NCBI RefSeq assembly: GCF_041296385.1
Contig: NC_091015.1
Coordinates: forward strand, 60,082,345 to 60,146,344
Length of the DNA: 64,000 nucleotides
Direction: 5' to 3'
Source: Aphelocoma coerulescens
Lineage: Eukaryota > Chordata > Aves > Passeriformes > Corvidae
Below are positions 27,101 through 38,399 of the stretch, piece after piece. The notes beneath the pieces were generated by a model, which saw nothing but the letters and a program-made list of their open reading frames with translations, was not told where the DNA came from and made no database searches. Position numbers and translations under genes: made by a program. Each line of letters begins with the position of its first letter. Within the stretch, counting starts at the first letter, position 1.

Positions 27101-28285
27101 TGATCCTGTGGAAGTGCCTTTGGTGGTCCCATAGACGTCTCCCCAAATTTGGATAACTTTAGAACTTTGAGGAAATAAGACAGAGTTTTTCCATTTTCAA
27201 AATATATTTTTGTTGCATTTTAGTGGATTAAGTCTAAAAGAATTCTATCATTACTGAAGATGCTTGACTGTACCAATGTTCTCAGGCCCGAACAGGATAA
27301 TATGCAAGAGCTTCCTTTACAGAGAAATTATGTATTTCCAACCCAGTGTACAAAAAAAGGCTGTCTGTGCCCTGTACCAGGTATTTTATCTAGAGCTGAT
27401 TTTGAAAGCAGAGTTGAGTACAAGCATTCAGCTTTTTGCTCAAATTCAGAGAGTATAATGGGTGGCTCAGCAGAGGGAAGTAGACTGGAACAAAGATTAC
27501 ACAGAAACTAAGATTCATGTAGAAGGGAGGCAAAGACCAAAAAGTAGAGATGAGATCCCAGGATTTAGCTGGTAGAAGACAAACTAGTGAATGTACAACA
27601 AGGAGCTGAGGTCGGTAATCAGACCAAAATGGCATAGATTCTGTCACAGGACTGGTATGAGAGGAAAAGATAAATACATTGAGAAGCTATGACAATATGA
27701 AGGAAGTAGACAGAGAAAATTGTGCAGGAAGCGTGATGGAAGGGATAAGGAAAGAAGAGCAAATTGGAAACATGAAGATGAAAGAAACAAATTGGATTAG
27801 GTGGATGGGATGAGAATTCAGGGTGGGAACTTTAACAGGAATGTTGCACAGTCTAGAGAGTCCATGTGGAAAGAAAACAAAGCGTAGTGAGATGGATAAG
27901 GACCTGGCTGAAAAGACAGGAGAAAAGAGACTATGGCACATATAGAAGTCCGTTTCATAAATAACCTGAACAAGGTGGAAAGATATAATACCTAGGAAAC
28001 CTTATTTAACTCTGGCATTTCCTGACTTAGAAATAAACAACTCTTTAGCTTTAAAAGCCATTGTTTAAAATAATTTCCATGTGTGATTGTGAGTGTACAA
28101 TTATTAAGTTAAAAACAACTAGGAAGAAAAGATTAAGCAGTTTGTGTGTTTCAGACCTTTCCACCTAAGATAAGAAAAAGACTACAGCTTAAGCTATATA
28201 AGCACATTACACCTGTTGCCGGGTTTTATGTGCCATTTTTACTTATAATTGTTTATTCCAATAGACACGCTATGCAACTTTTCTG
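21176..28285. other. AT-rich stretch, no gene recognised
   Basis: The longest non-repetitive frame in the window (171 codons, 22588-23103) lies here but looks like chance. A perfect 10-bp tandem duplication, GGTTATATAA, lies at 22633-22652. A 15-bp A run sits at 23535-23549. A CAA/CCAA-type low-complexity patch lies at 26775-26855. A GC-richer patch at 26240-26600 holds no recognisable element. Confidence 0.45.
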
Positions 28286-28290
28286 TGGCA

Positions 28291-28310
28291 TTAACTATAT
28301 ATATAGTTAA
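28291..28310. repeat. 20-bp perfect AT palindrome
   Basis: TTAACTATATATATAGTTAA is a perfect 20-bp palindrome with no spacer. It is followed at once by a further TA/CATA-rich run to about 28336. It could extrude as a cruciform, or it may simply be a decaying TA microsatellite. Confidence 0.85.
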
Positions 28311-28785
28311 TATATACATATATATATATGTTAATCAAATAACTGAATGGTTTTCTTTTGCTACGAGCTGAAACTCAAATATGTCTTCACTTGCCATAGT
28401 CCATGACAGTCTTAAAAAACTCTTAAATGAGAAATGGGTTCCATTCATGAATCCATGATGGGCTGCCAACATAAATCATCCCGCTTTATATGTCTCACAT
28501 ATTTGGCCCATATAGCTTTTTTCCGCCTTATTTTTCAGTTGTCAGTAGATTTGTAAGATGTCTTACTTGGAATCTTTTGGATCTCCTCCGGTGATTTAGG
28601 ATACCCTAGGGTATCTGGTACAGATTGATTTATTATAATAAACATTATGCAGTTTACGCCTCTGAACAGCCCTTGCTGTAGCAGAGTGTTTGCTCCAGCA
28701 AATGATTAATAACAAAATGGGTTCACTGTACACTCATTGGCCACATACTCACAGCTATTGGAATGATATAGCATTATGAGCTCTT
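28311..28785. other. No feature recognised
   Basis: AT-rich sequence, starting with a TA-rich run. Nothing else is recognised. Confidence 0.45.
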
Positions 28786-28926
28786 ATGGCTAACCAGGGG
28801 CAAAAAGCATCCTTCTTTCCATTTCTACAGCTACGTCAACAGATAGCACTGAGAGCTGAAAGCAAACTGAAAAAATTGAAAAAATCTGAAAATGAACCAG
28901 AAGGCAGAGAACAGAGCACTGAGTAG
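28786..28926 (+). other. Small open reading frame (46 codons) or terminal coding exon
   Basis: An ATG at 28786 opens a frame that closes at TAG 28924-28926, with an in-frame TGA just upstream at 28777-28779. The N-terminal part reads MANQGQKASFFPFLQ. The C-terminal part is a highly charged helix-like run (LRQQIALRAESKLKKLKKSE) ending GREQSTE. Alternatively the pyrimidine tract ending TTTCTACAG at 28830 is a good splice acceptor, and only the frame starting CTACGTCAACAG at 28831 is open, giving a 31-residue charged C-terminus of a larger protein on the plus strand. The composition differs from the chance frames around it. I do not recognise the protein and found no convincing upstream exon. 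It could still be chance, since 46 open codons is not rare. Confidence 0.3.
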
Positions 28927-28929
28927 ACA

Positions 28930-31900
28930 AATGTATTCAGTTTCAAATTGCTAATAATTTTCACCCACTTTTAACACCTTATTTCCCAATCCTCCATTCA
29001 TTCACCTAAAATGTTTTTACCTGAAGCTTTTCAAATGACTCCTCCATTTAATAGACACTTGTTCTAATATTTTGAAACCAAGAGAAACTTTTTCTTACTA
29101 GGGGTATTTTCATTTATAGGTAATTTCTTTAAAAATATGTGCAAATTCTAATGAAATGTCTCTTCCTACATTATAAAGATAATAGAGACAAATTTATTAT
29201 CTGTAATACAAAAGTGTTATACAAACAAATAAGCAATATAAGTCCCAATATATTTACATTACATTTCCAAAAAGTTGCATTTTCAATTTTATTGATTTTG
29301 ACTGTAATGATTACTTTTTCATTGCAGAAAATATTTCAGAACAGATTTTTCTGCACTGAGGTGTAAAGGCACTTCAAATGTACCCTGAGGAACTAGCTCA
29401 GCTCTTTCCAAAGCCCAGCTATTAATATTCCAGATTGTTGTTAGGTCCAACATGCCTGAGAGGTGGGGGAAAAACATTTGTTCCTTTTTTCCACAACTGA
29501 GTATCCAGTCTTATGGACTGAGAACGTGCCCCGTGAACAATGTATCTGAAAGAACCACAGTCAATGCCCTGAAGATTCTAGAGGCCAGAGACATCAACAG
29601 GACAAGAAAGCAGGCAAAGGCAGAAGTAAAGGAAGCAGTGGGCCTAGCACAGGTGCATGTGGTTTTATCACATAGTTTCTCAAAGGACTACTGACTCTAG
29701 CCCACAAAATATGGCTATGCATGTTACAGAAGAGCAAGGTAGCACAGACAGTTTAGCAGTACCCCCTTGCATAATGCAAGGACATAGTCCTAAAAACATC
29801 TCAGTCTGCTAGGAGAGGTACTCAAAAAGTAAAGGCCTAGATAAATGTCATGCACTGATTTTATATGGAAATATAGGATCTATTTTTTTACTTAAGAAAA
29901 TAGATTCACTGATTTATTTGGGATTACTCGCTCAGGATGGAACAGCAATAGGTAGAGCTCTCTCAGACAGAACCATTTTGATGATGGGGTTTTAATCAGT
30001 CATCTGAAAGGCTTTGATTAGTCAGTGTCTATAGGCTTTTAACAAAATGAAACATGATTAGTCTAAACCAATGGTAAAAATTTAAAGAATCTTCTTTAAG
30101 GTAAGACAGAGCTATGCAATATGGAGAAAGAAGGAAGGGAAAATACTTTATGCCTCTGTTATATATTAGGTCTACTATAACAAGACTCACAAAGAACTGA
30201 ACACTACCACACTTCCCTCTCCATTCTCCTCCCATTCAACACACATTTTTAAAAGGCTGTGAATTTGTGAACGTTCAGGTCTTTGAAAAAAATGAATACT
30301 AAAGTTTGAATCATAATCTCGGGTACCTTCCATCACTGCACACATTTGCTAAATTGATCCACTTAGCTTTTAGACTGGAACTGAGCAAAACATAATGTTA
30401 TACTACATATTAAAAATTAGTGCTGGGAATGCTGCTAAAAGCCATACACATGCTCCACTGGTACTTCTTTGAAGATACTCTCTTTTTCTTCAGAAATTCA
30501 GCGTCAAAAATTTTGATTAATTCCTTCTGTTACAACAGCAGTGAAAACCTTAAAAATAATATGACCAAAGTTACAAAGAATTTGAAAGAATAGATGAGGT
30601 ATGGGAGCTGCCCCAATAACCTGGCTAGATATTAGAGCAACGCCTTGCACAGTGAGATCCTAGCAAATCAGAACTGCCAAAATTCAGCCATGATTGAGCT
30701 TTAAAGCTGCAGTAAAGTATTACTAAGTGCAGTGTTCCTGGCACAGCCATCACAGCATTTTACACAGCACCCTCATCCATGGTTAGGGGAGACAGAAGCA
30801 TTCACTAAGGGATGGATCCAGAGACGAATCTTCCCTCCTCAGACCATCCACTCTTCACGACCACAGAGAGATCTTTTAAAGGAGATGCAGTCTGTCTGTC
30901 CACCCACCTGCAACACCCTTCGCTGCCTTCTGTCATATAATTACATGTGTTTGACTGCATGAGAAATCCCTGCAACCCAGCAAACACACCGTCTAAGTTT
31001 GACCATTTCCACATGCCTAATGAAGTAGTTTCACTCTTTACTTAAGATTAATGATATGGAGCTTTCTGCTTCCCAAAATGCTTCTTCACAGTAGTTGTGG
31101 TAGGGATAAAATCACAGATAACATAAAATAACATGGCTAATCAAATTCACTATTCTGCACCAAGAGCACAAAATTCTCTACCTAGTATTTTTTGAAAAAA
31201 GGCATCATAAGTAAATCCAGCAGCTAAATCACAACACACAAAGCATATCAAAATGGGTACAAATTTCCTGACAAGATACTGGTTTCAAAGGAGCCTGAGA
31301 GCTCATTTTCTCTCTTCATGCCATAAAATAACCATAAATTTAGCTTCCTAGAAATATTCTGATTCCCAGAAAAAATTCCCCAAAGCAAGGACTATATTAT
31401 GATGTCTCTAATGTATTGCATCAGCAAGTTTCAATGCTTTCTACAACAAAGGATAAACAAAACATGTTTATCAAGGCACTACTTACATAGAGCACACAGT
31501 AGACAAATTTTCCATCTGCTAATTCTAAAGCAGTGAAAACTAGATTTCTGAAGTCTAAATGAACGGCATTGAAGTGCTGAGGAGAGGGCAGTCTAAATAA
31601 CTGTCCAAGTTTGAAGCTAAGTAACTTCAGCGCTTCTCCGAGTTTTTCTTTCCTTTTAATTTGAAAATAAATGTGTAAAATATTCCATAAACAGTAGAGG
31701 AGTAGGTACATGTGCTACATAATTTCAAGAGAAAAAGCAGAGGATGCAAAAGCAAGAAAAACTTGTCACAGCCCCACTGTTGTTTTTATCCTTGTGTCAA
31801 TTTAAGCATAAATGTTTAAGTTTTCAAAGTTAAATAAGCACCTTAGCTATGTTATTCTCCTTAGTTCTGAGTTCCACTGTGTGTCTAGATGTCACAATCA

Positions 31901-32515
31901 CCCTTGAAAATCCTCACATACAATAATTTCAATTCTGAAGCAATTTTACTCTGAGTCCATAATATGAAAATGCAATCAGAGTATGATCCTTCCACCAGAT
32001 TTTTGTTTACATAGTATTATATGCTGACTGAGAATAAGATGATGATTTGGGACAGAATTACCTGATATTTTATATACTTATACTTTTCAGAGTTTTCATT
32101 ATTTGTAAGTTTCCAGCATGAGGCTACAGGCAAAATTATAAACTGGGACCAAAAAGAGATAGATTCATACTTTCAGTGTCCCAGTTGCTTTTTTTTAAGA
32201 AGAAAAGAGCGCAGTCTCTAAGTGCCTGTTTGATTTATTTGTTCCTCACAGTTATATGCTGTTTCAAAAAATTTTTGACCTTTTTATCATTCTTATTATT
32301 CCATACAGAATACCTGAACATGCTCCTATTGAGCCAGAGAGGAGTCTGCCAGTTCTTTCAGTCAAATCATATTGAGGCATAGACCTAGCATCAAGTTTTG
32401 ATATTGAAAATATATATTAACACTTTGACTCATCATCATTAGTACTGAACAGTGCTACTAGTAATCCTTACTTTTTTGTCTGAAGGAGCTTGTCAAAGCC
32501 AGGCTTTAACAACAT
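28930..32515. other. AT-rich stretch, no gene recognised
   Basis: Frames of 66-96 codons occur on both strands without splice, domain or composition support. No repeat family is recognised. Confidence 0.45.
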
Positions 32516-32524
32516 TGCTTTCAT

Positions 32525-32582
32525 ATTGGGTCTGTCTGGGATGAAGTTACTTTCTTCACAGCAGCCTGTATGGTGCTGCGTT
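32525..32582 (+). mobile_element. Possible LTR scrap (ERVL-type U3 start)
   Basis: The text GTCTGTCTGGGATGAAGTTA followed by CTTTCTTCACAGCAGCCTGT and GGTGCTGCGTTCTGG strongly recalls the start of a common avian ERVL-type LTR, as I remember it. Similarity stops abruptly after about 58 bp, where A/T-rich sequence and then a G run begin. It would be a small truncated relic. The match is from memory only. Confidence 0.4.
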
Positions 32583-32660
32583 CTGGTTTTATTATTCTGT
32601 AAATAGAAATTATTATTGTTTCTTATTTAGAAAAGAAAAAGTTTAAGTGAGAGAAAAGGT

Positions 32661-32675
32661 GGGGGGGGGGGGGGG
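32661..32675 (+). repeat. 15-bp poly(G) run in a G-rich patch
   Basis: Fifteen consecutive G are followed by AGTAGGTGGTGTGGTGGAG. This G-rich strand has enough G tracts for quadruplex formation. The true length is uncertain because G homopolymers are error-prone in sequencing. Confidence 0.85.
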
Positions 32676-32699
32676 AGTAGGTGGTGTGGTGGAGTAAAG

Positions 32700-34762
32700 G
32701 AGTGTGTCATCTCCTTCCTTCCTCCTGCATTACCCTAATATTTCTTTCTTTCCTCACACTTGTGTCCAATCTCCAACTTTTAGTGGATTCCTAGCTGCAA
32801 CAAACTCTACAAAGTCCTCTTTGAGTCTTTAGGAACAGTATCATCTTTCTATTTATTGTGAAATTTGACTTGGTATTCAGTGGATTTTAATTCTTATATC
32901 TCATAGTCTCTGCTCTTAGCTGTTCGAATGCAGTGTCCTCTCACAGGGTACATCTGAAATGCTTAAGAAGAAAATGGGATTGACTCCTTTATTGTCTTCC
33001 TGACTAACTGTTATTTAACTGCTGTGTTTTCAATCCTCTCAACTAGGTCTCTCCAGAACAGGTACTGTCCAGGCACAACTTGGGGAAAGTATATTCCTGA
33101 AAGTACTGCCAAAAAGTAACATGGACAACCATGTACATCAGTTTTGGCAATTGACTATCCTATTACAGTACCTCAAAAGGCTTTACGGACCTCATGCAAC
33201 ACATACCTGCAACTTCATGGTAAAAAAAATACCACTGTCATGGGCTGCATCACAATCTGAAAACCATTCAGGACACTTTGAAATGGAAACGTCCCTCCCT
33301 GCCTCATACCCTACTCCACTTCCCCACACACACACACTCAAAATTCAGACTTGGAGACAGCTGCACAAATTCAGTATGGTGTGAAGAAAGTAATCTACTC
33401 TAGGACTCTGTTCTGTGTGTACCAGTCAGTCTGAGCATGCAGTCTTGAAGATAGCAAGACCTCTAGGATTATCTTTTCTTCAGTAGCAAAGACAATCCTT
33501 TCAGACTGTACACCTAATCCACCTTTGTTTCAGAAGGTGGAAGTCTTAACTTATTTAGGAAAACACAGTAAAAATTCCACAATCAGCTACAAACAAACAA
33601 GTAAAAGAGATTCTATTTGTCACATATGTACAACAGAAATATATTTCATGACAAAACAAAACAATAGCTTTTAAAACCCAGTATAATTTGTGGAGAAAGG
33701 GAATGGTTTTAAAAAACTATTTAAGGGAAGAATTCTTTTGCACCAAAATGCCTCCCGCAAAACCTCTTGACTTCTTTCATAGGTTTCATTTATGGTAGTG
33801 TTCATATTTGAAATTTATCATAATTTTACAAAGTGGTATAAGTTTTATTTTGGCAGTCTTAGGTCTTCATATGGAATGAAATCTTAAAAGAAAATATACT
33901 GAAAACCATGCATTATTTCCTTCTCTACTTTCCCTTCTTTCTCCTTGTTTGATATGTGGTTAGTTAATACACACAGTCTAGGAAAAATGAAACATTTATT
34001 TTCTTAAAATGTCTCTTACTCTGGAATTTTAAGACTAGTTCACTGTTTCTGGATCATGCAGCCTAAAGATGGCACTGAACCTTCCAGCCCTGAAGAATCT
34101 GCAGGCAAGGCACAAATCTAACTAAGTGAGTACTTCAGTCCAGGGGTTTGGCTAAAGAACCACTGTGACAGTTTAAGGTGAGAAGACCAGTACCTTGTAT
34201 GATACATCTCACTGTTTGGTTATGTTTGTTGTATTGACACAGTGAAATATTATCACCTTGTAGTGACTTCAAGTTTGCTGTTATGGAAGAAAACAGGTTT
34301 TATAGGGGAATGTTGGCTTGAAACCCATATTTGTGATTAATAGGCATCATATTTTGGGGGAGCTAAACAAATTGAGAGGAGTATAGTCAAACTCTGAAAA
34401 AGATGCAACTTTATAAAAATTGTGTTATACTCCTGCCCTCTGTTTCAGTGTTTATCTTCCATAAAAATCTACTCTTCCGCTATGTAAGATTTATTATTAT
34501 GTATCACCTATTCAGAACTCGTTGAATCAGGGGGCTTTTATTACAGACAAAGGGATGATTTCTTCATTCTGCACATAAACAAGCACTCTGATCAGCAAAG
34601 CACTACATCTGTACCATCTCTTACTCTAGCAGGATTTCTGCAGAATCTTTATTTTAAAAATGCAACCAAAACTTCTAGAGTCAAATATGCATCTCACTAA
34701 CCAAATGCAGGGCTTTACATGCATAAAGACTTCATTTTAGCACTGCCAAACCAACCTCGATG
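32700..34762. other. AT-rich stretch, no gene recognised
   Basis: A short (CA)n run lies near 33324-33338. Nothing else is recognised. Confidence 0.45.
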
Positions 34763-34770
34763 GAAAAATA
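34763..34770. repeat. Left copy of 8-bp flanking repeat (target site)
   Basis: GAAAAATA immediately precedes the LTR and is identical to the 8 bases immediately after it (35303-35310). It is the expected footprint of integration, although retroviral integrases usually duplicate 4-6 bp. The extra 2-3 bases may match by chance. Confidence 0.7.
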
Positions 34771-35302
34771 TGGCAGCTGGTGATGGGTCAGTAGCTCTGA
34801 CCGAGGAAGCTGTAACCAGTCCGGAGAGATGGTCCCAAAAGGAATCGTCTTCCCGAGGCCCAGTGTCTTCCCTCAGCTGCTGGCAGGAGGGCCCGTGCAG
34901 AGACTGTCAGCTCTTTAGTGATTGTCAGCTCATGATTTCAGCTCAGCTCTGCAGGGCAGTCTCCAGGCCAGACCAGGGAGAGAGAGACGAGAGGCCCATA
35001 TAGCCGTTCTGCATGAGGTAGTTTTATTAGTCTGGCAAAGGGGAGGCCAGGGACAAGCTCACTCTCCCCCTTGCAGGGGCAGAGGGCTTGTTCTTATAGG
35101 GATACAGGGGGTGGGTATCAGAGGGTAAGGGCCAATGGGTTACAAAGGATCTGCATAGAGTCTCCCAGAGGATTCTGGGTTTGTGTTCTTCTCGCCGTAA
35201 CTGAAAAGTGGCTCCCTTTCCAGGGGAGTTCTGCTGAGAGGTTAAGCACTCTCCTTATTTCAGCAGAAATCCCTCCGGGGGGGGGGCTGGACATATCCCA
35301 CA
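34771..35302 (-). mobile_element. Solo LTR of an endogenous retrovirus
   Basis: The 532-bp segment has LTR ends. On the minus strand it starts TGTGGGATATGT (at 35302) and ends in CTGCCA (at 34771), so TG...CA. On that strand a TATA box CTATAAG (plus 35093-35099) precedes AATAAA (plus 35023-35028) by about 70 bp, giving a short R region and a U5 of about 230 bp. It is GC-richer than its surroundings. Identical 8-bp repeats GAAAAATA abut both ends. No gag, pol or env flanks it, so it is a solo LTR left by recombination between the two LTRs of a provirus. Intact flanking repeats and clear signals suggest a fairly young insertion. Open frames inside it (up to 94 codons) are not genes. Confidence 0.88.
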
Positions 35303-35310
35303 GAAAAATA
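35303..35310. repeat. Right copy of 8-bp flanking repeat (target site)
   Basis: GAAAAATA, identical to 34763-34770, directly abuts the LTR end CCCACA. Confidence 0.7.
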
Positions 35311-35319
35311 TAGGGAGCT

Positions 35320-36480
35320 GCACAGGGATGTGTAGGTAATGTGGTAGAGCTCACTATTTACCCAGTACGAAGCTGTTCTTCATGGGAAACACAGCATGCA
35401 GCAGGCCTTGCCAACTGAGTCTAGAAAAATGACTAACAACCTGGATCCATAGTCCAATCCACATTATATTGCTGGTGGTGAATCAAGAGAGCAGCAGCAG
35501 GACTGAGACTCTGAAGAACACTGCTGTGGGTTCATCAGTAGTTTGCCTTTTGGGTGGCACACACTTGCCTCGAGCTCTTGTGAAAGATTCATAGACGTAA
35601 TATGGGCTGAAGCAGAGGATCATAAAATAATGCTTGACAGCCAGCATTTAATTTGTCTTTTTTTCTAAGCCTTTTGGAAGAAGAATTACACTAGGAAATT
35701 GTAGTCATTAGGAGGGAAGTCATACCTAATAGACATTTGGACATTTCTGCTCTATAATTGCCATTCTAGACAGTAAAGGTGGTCCATACGTCATCAATTT
35801 TTGTATTGTTACCAAGAGGAAATCACTGCTAACAAGTAAAAAGGAGAAAGAAGATAAAAATGGGAGGAAAATCAAGGATTTTGTGCTTTAAAAGTTGAAT
35901 GGAGACACTTCCATTTGCTACCTTAACTTTATGAGTCTGGCAAGAGCTTTCATTCCAGGAATAAAGTGGAGATCTCATCCATGTTAGAGAAAATCCAATA
36001 CTGACAGCATTTACCCTAATCTTGGTGTTGACTGATGTAACTAAGAAATTGGCACCTAAGAAATTGGCACCGAGAATACCTTTTAAAGAAGTAAATCTCA
36101 TTAAAGTTCCTCCTTCCCAGTATATTTGTAACTTACCAAATACTAACTCCATGCTACAAAAACCCATTTGAAAAACAGAAGATATGCCAGATTTCTGTGT
36201 TCTTTGAATAAAGGTTTTGTGACTTCATTCTTACTGAAAATTGATGCACATGTTTCTTAGAAATTAATCTAAGAGCAGTGCTGGCAAAGGCCCTGTCTCT
36301 CAGGGGATGAGTTCCTGCTGACCAGCATCATTTAACATGAGGCTCAACCAAATACGAGCAGCCAGCCCACACTGCTTCAACCAAAACTTTTCAATATGTT
36401 CCCATTGTTTTCTTTCCCCAACCAATCATGAACTCAATAACAAGAAATGTTCCTACTTGTGCAGCACTTCAAATACTCAT
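35320..36480. other. No gene recognised; small perfect tandem duplication inside
   Basis: CTAAGAAATTGGCAC occurs twice in direct tandem at 36041-36055 and 36056-36070 with no mismatch, which suggests a recent slippage or duplication. A 112-codon minus frame (35829-36167) spans it without other support. Confidence 0.5.
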
Positions 36481-36487
36481 AACGCCA

Positions 36488-36550
36488 GGCAGGGGGGATT
36501 GGAACTATATAATCTTTAAGGTGCAAATCATTCTGTGATGATTCTATGAT
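36488..36550 (+). mobile_element. CR1 LINE 3' tail
   Basis: GGGGGGATTGGAACTATATA, then ATCTTTAAGGTGC, then CATTCTGTGATGATTCTATG is the 3' end of CR1 on the plus strand. The family reads close to 'ggttggactagatgatctttaaggtcc' and ends in the degenerate octamer repeat ATTCTATG, of which two imperfect copies remain. Only about 60 bp are recognisable. Upstream sequence (36330-36487) may be part of the same copy but is too diverged for me to call. Confidence 0.8.
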
Positions 36551-36554
36551 AACC

Positions 36555-37066
36555 CATCTAGAAAAGTGTATTGACCATACTTATGTATTGTTTTCTGACG
36601 CTGTGAGAGTAACCATTCAGGTTCCTTATGAAAATTCTACAGAGAATTCATCTTCATAGCAACAACCAGTAATAGGTATTGGTGTCCCGCCAATCTGGTG
36701 CTAAAACATTTTTTGTGTAAAGGGTTTTATCCTTAGAATATTTGTCACTCATGTCATGTTACAGACCAGAAAGATTTTTGTAATCTTTTGCTTTCTTAAG
36801 TCATGTTTTTATATACAATCAGGATGTCAAAGGTACACCACCAAGCTTTTGTCAAATGTTCTAAAGAGTGCATCAAAAAATAACAGCCTTAACTCTGGGT
36901 TATATATTCACTCAGTAAATTATATGCTCTTATTGAAAAAAAGAGAAGTCTCCATAGCATAAAGAGAATATTTACTGAATTCCTTTCAGCAATTTCAAAA
37001 TTGTATAGGTCCTGCCATTCAAAATGATCACACCTAAATAAACTTCATTATTTTACGCTTACAAAC
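36555..37066. other. AT-rich stretch, no feature recognised
   Basis: Lies between the CR1 tail and the ERVL-like LTR. No gene or repeat is seen. Confidence 0.45.
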
Positions 37067-38386
37067 TGTCATGGCTTAGCAAAGCATAGTCCCGGAAGTG
37101 ATGTTCTTGCAAAGGGGTTCTTACAGCTTCCTCTGTGACCTAACAGAACCTATCAGCTGGCCAGTTTGAATATGGACAATTCTTTAAGCCACTTAAAATT
37201 GTGACCACCTCTGTGATACACACTTAAGAATAGACAAAGCCCGGGCAGAGCCCGCTCCCGTTTCCTGCGCTGGGACAGGTGGCTGCGGGCCCTGTGCGGG
37301 GGCTGGCGGGCCCAGCCCAGGCCCTGCTCGGGCCAGGCCAGGCTGGGCACGGCCATTCTGGAGCCAATGGGCCCTGTTCCACCTGCGGAACCCCCCCACA
37401 GCCCTGCTATGTGCAGCCGGACCGGCCCAGTTCCCCCTCTCTAGTGCGGCCAAAATTCAGCTGAAGCTGCCCTGCTGTCCGGCAAAGATCATGTGACCAA
37501 CAGCGATAATGAAATTCCAGCTGCAAGGCCTGTGTGAGATTAACCCTTTTAGTGCTGTGAAGAGCTGAAAACCTGAGGGAAGAGAAAGAGGAGATGCTTA
37601 AAGCTGAAATTCTGTGATAAAGCTATGAGGTATAACAGTACCCGTTGTAATTTCATGAAGGCATGGGGGGTGGAGCATTCAACTTGTAAGCAAAAGCACC
37701 TGCACTGAGATAGGCAGATGCTGACACAGCTGTAATTTCATGAGAAGTTTGAACAGGGAGAGATGGAAGCGATGAGGACTCTTACTCCACATGGAAAGGG
37801 GAAGACCTCTGTTCCTAAAGATGCTCCCAGAGATAGTCCTAGAGATGAAGATGAGGAGGACCCTTTGCTCCCAGGGAAGGAGGAGGGCCTCTGTTCTTAG
37901 AGATGAAATGCTCCCAGAGATGGGTGAAGAGAACTTTTGTTTCTGAATGGCTCAACCTTAAAATTATACCCCAGTAATTCAAAAGTGGACCCTCGAAAGC
38001 AGTTGTGGGAAAAGCTGCAAGTCAGGGAAGGGACTCACCTGCGAGCAGAGAACCAACCTGGGTGGCTGGCTTGTTGTGATAATGTGTTCATAGCATGGAC
38101 AAGAGAGACTCCTCTTCCTAAATGAACGGAACAAGGCTATTACAGAAGTGGTGAACAGACTGAACATCTCAAGGGTTGTCTTTTTACATTGTCAGTGGGA
38201 GAAGGGAGAAAGGTGGGGGGAGGAGAAGATTTCTGAAGGTGTGGTATGGTTTTTTTTTTTCCTTCTTTTAGGTCTGTTAATAAACTTCTTTATATTCTTT
38301 CAAGTTTGGTGCCTGCTTTGCATTTCTCCTAATTCTTATCTCACAGAAGATAAACAGTAATGAGTATTTTGGACCAAACCACTACA
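37067..38386 (+). mobile_element. Large ERVL-like LTR (about 1.32 kb)
   Basis: The segment starts TGTCATGGCTTAGCAAAGCA and ends GGACCAAACCACTACA, so TG...CA, with partly complementary termini (TGTCATGG against CCACTACA). AATAAA at 38279-38284 near the 3' end is preceded by a long T run (38251-38260) and followed by a U5 of about 100 bp. The sequence matches my memory of a long songbird ERVL-type LTR, including the block TAGTCCCGGAAGTGATGTTC. A very GC-rich block (about 37240-37450) contrasts with the AT-rich flanks, and the part at 37790-37920 holds imperfect internal repeats built on GATGCTCCCAGAGAT. The 5-bp flanks (CAAAC left, CTAAA right) agree at only 3 of 5 positions, so the target repeat is decayed or the ends are off by a base. 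No internal genes remain: a solo LTR. Confidence 0.85.
37240..37450. other. GC-rich block inside the ERVL-like LTR
   Basis: This is a sharply GC-rich stretch with several CpG sites and GGGCC/GGCC-rich text, within AT-rich DNA. It lies inside the LTR and upstream of its poly(A) signal, so it is probably U3/R promoter sequence of the element, not a host gene promoter. Open frames on both strands here reflect base composition. Confidence 0.6.
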
Positions 38387-38399
38387 CTAAATTGGTGTT

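Noticed and set aside
34719..35354. Frames of 66-94 codons on both strands
   Set aside because: They overlap the solo LTR and carry no domain; composition explains them.
37153..37464. Frames on both strands rich in Ala, Gly, Pro and Arg
   Set aside because: They fall in the GC-rich block of the ERVL-like LTR and are a by-product of base composition.
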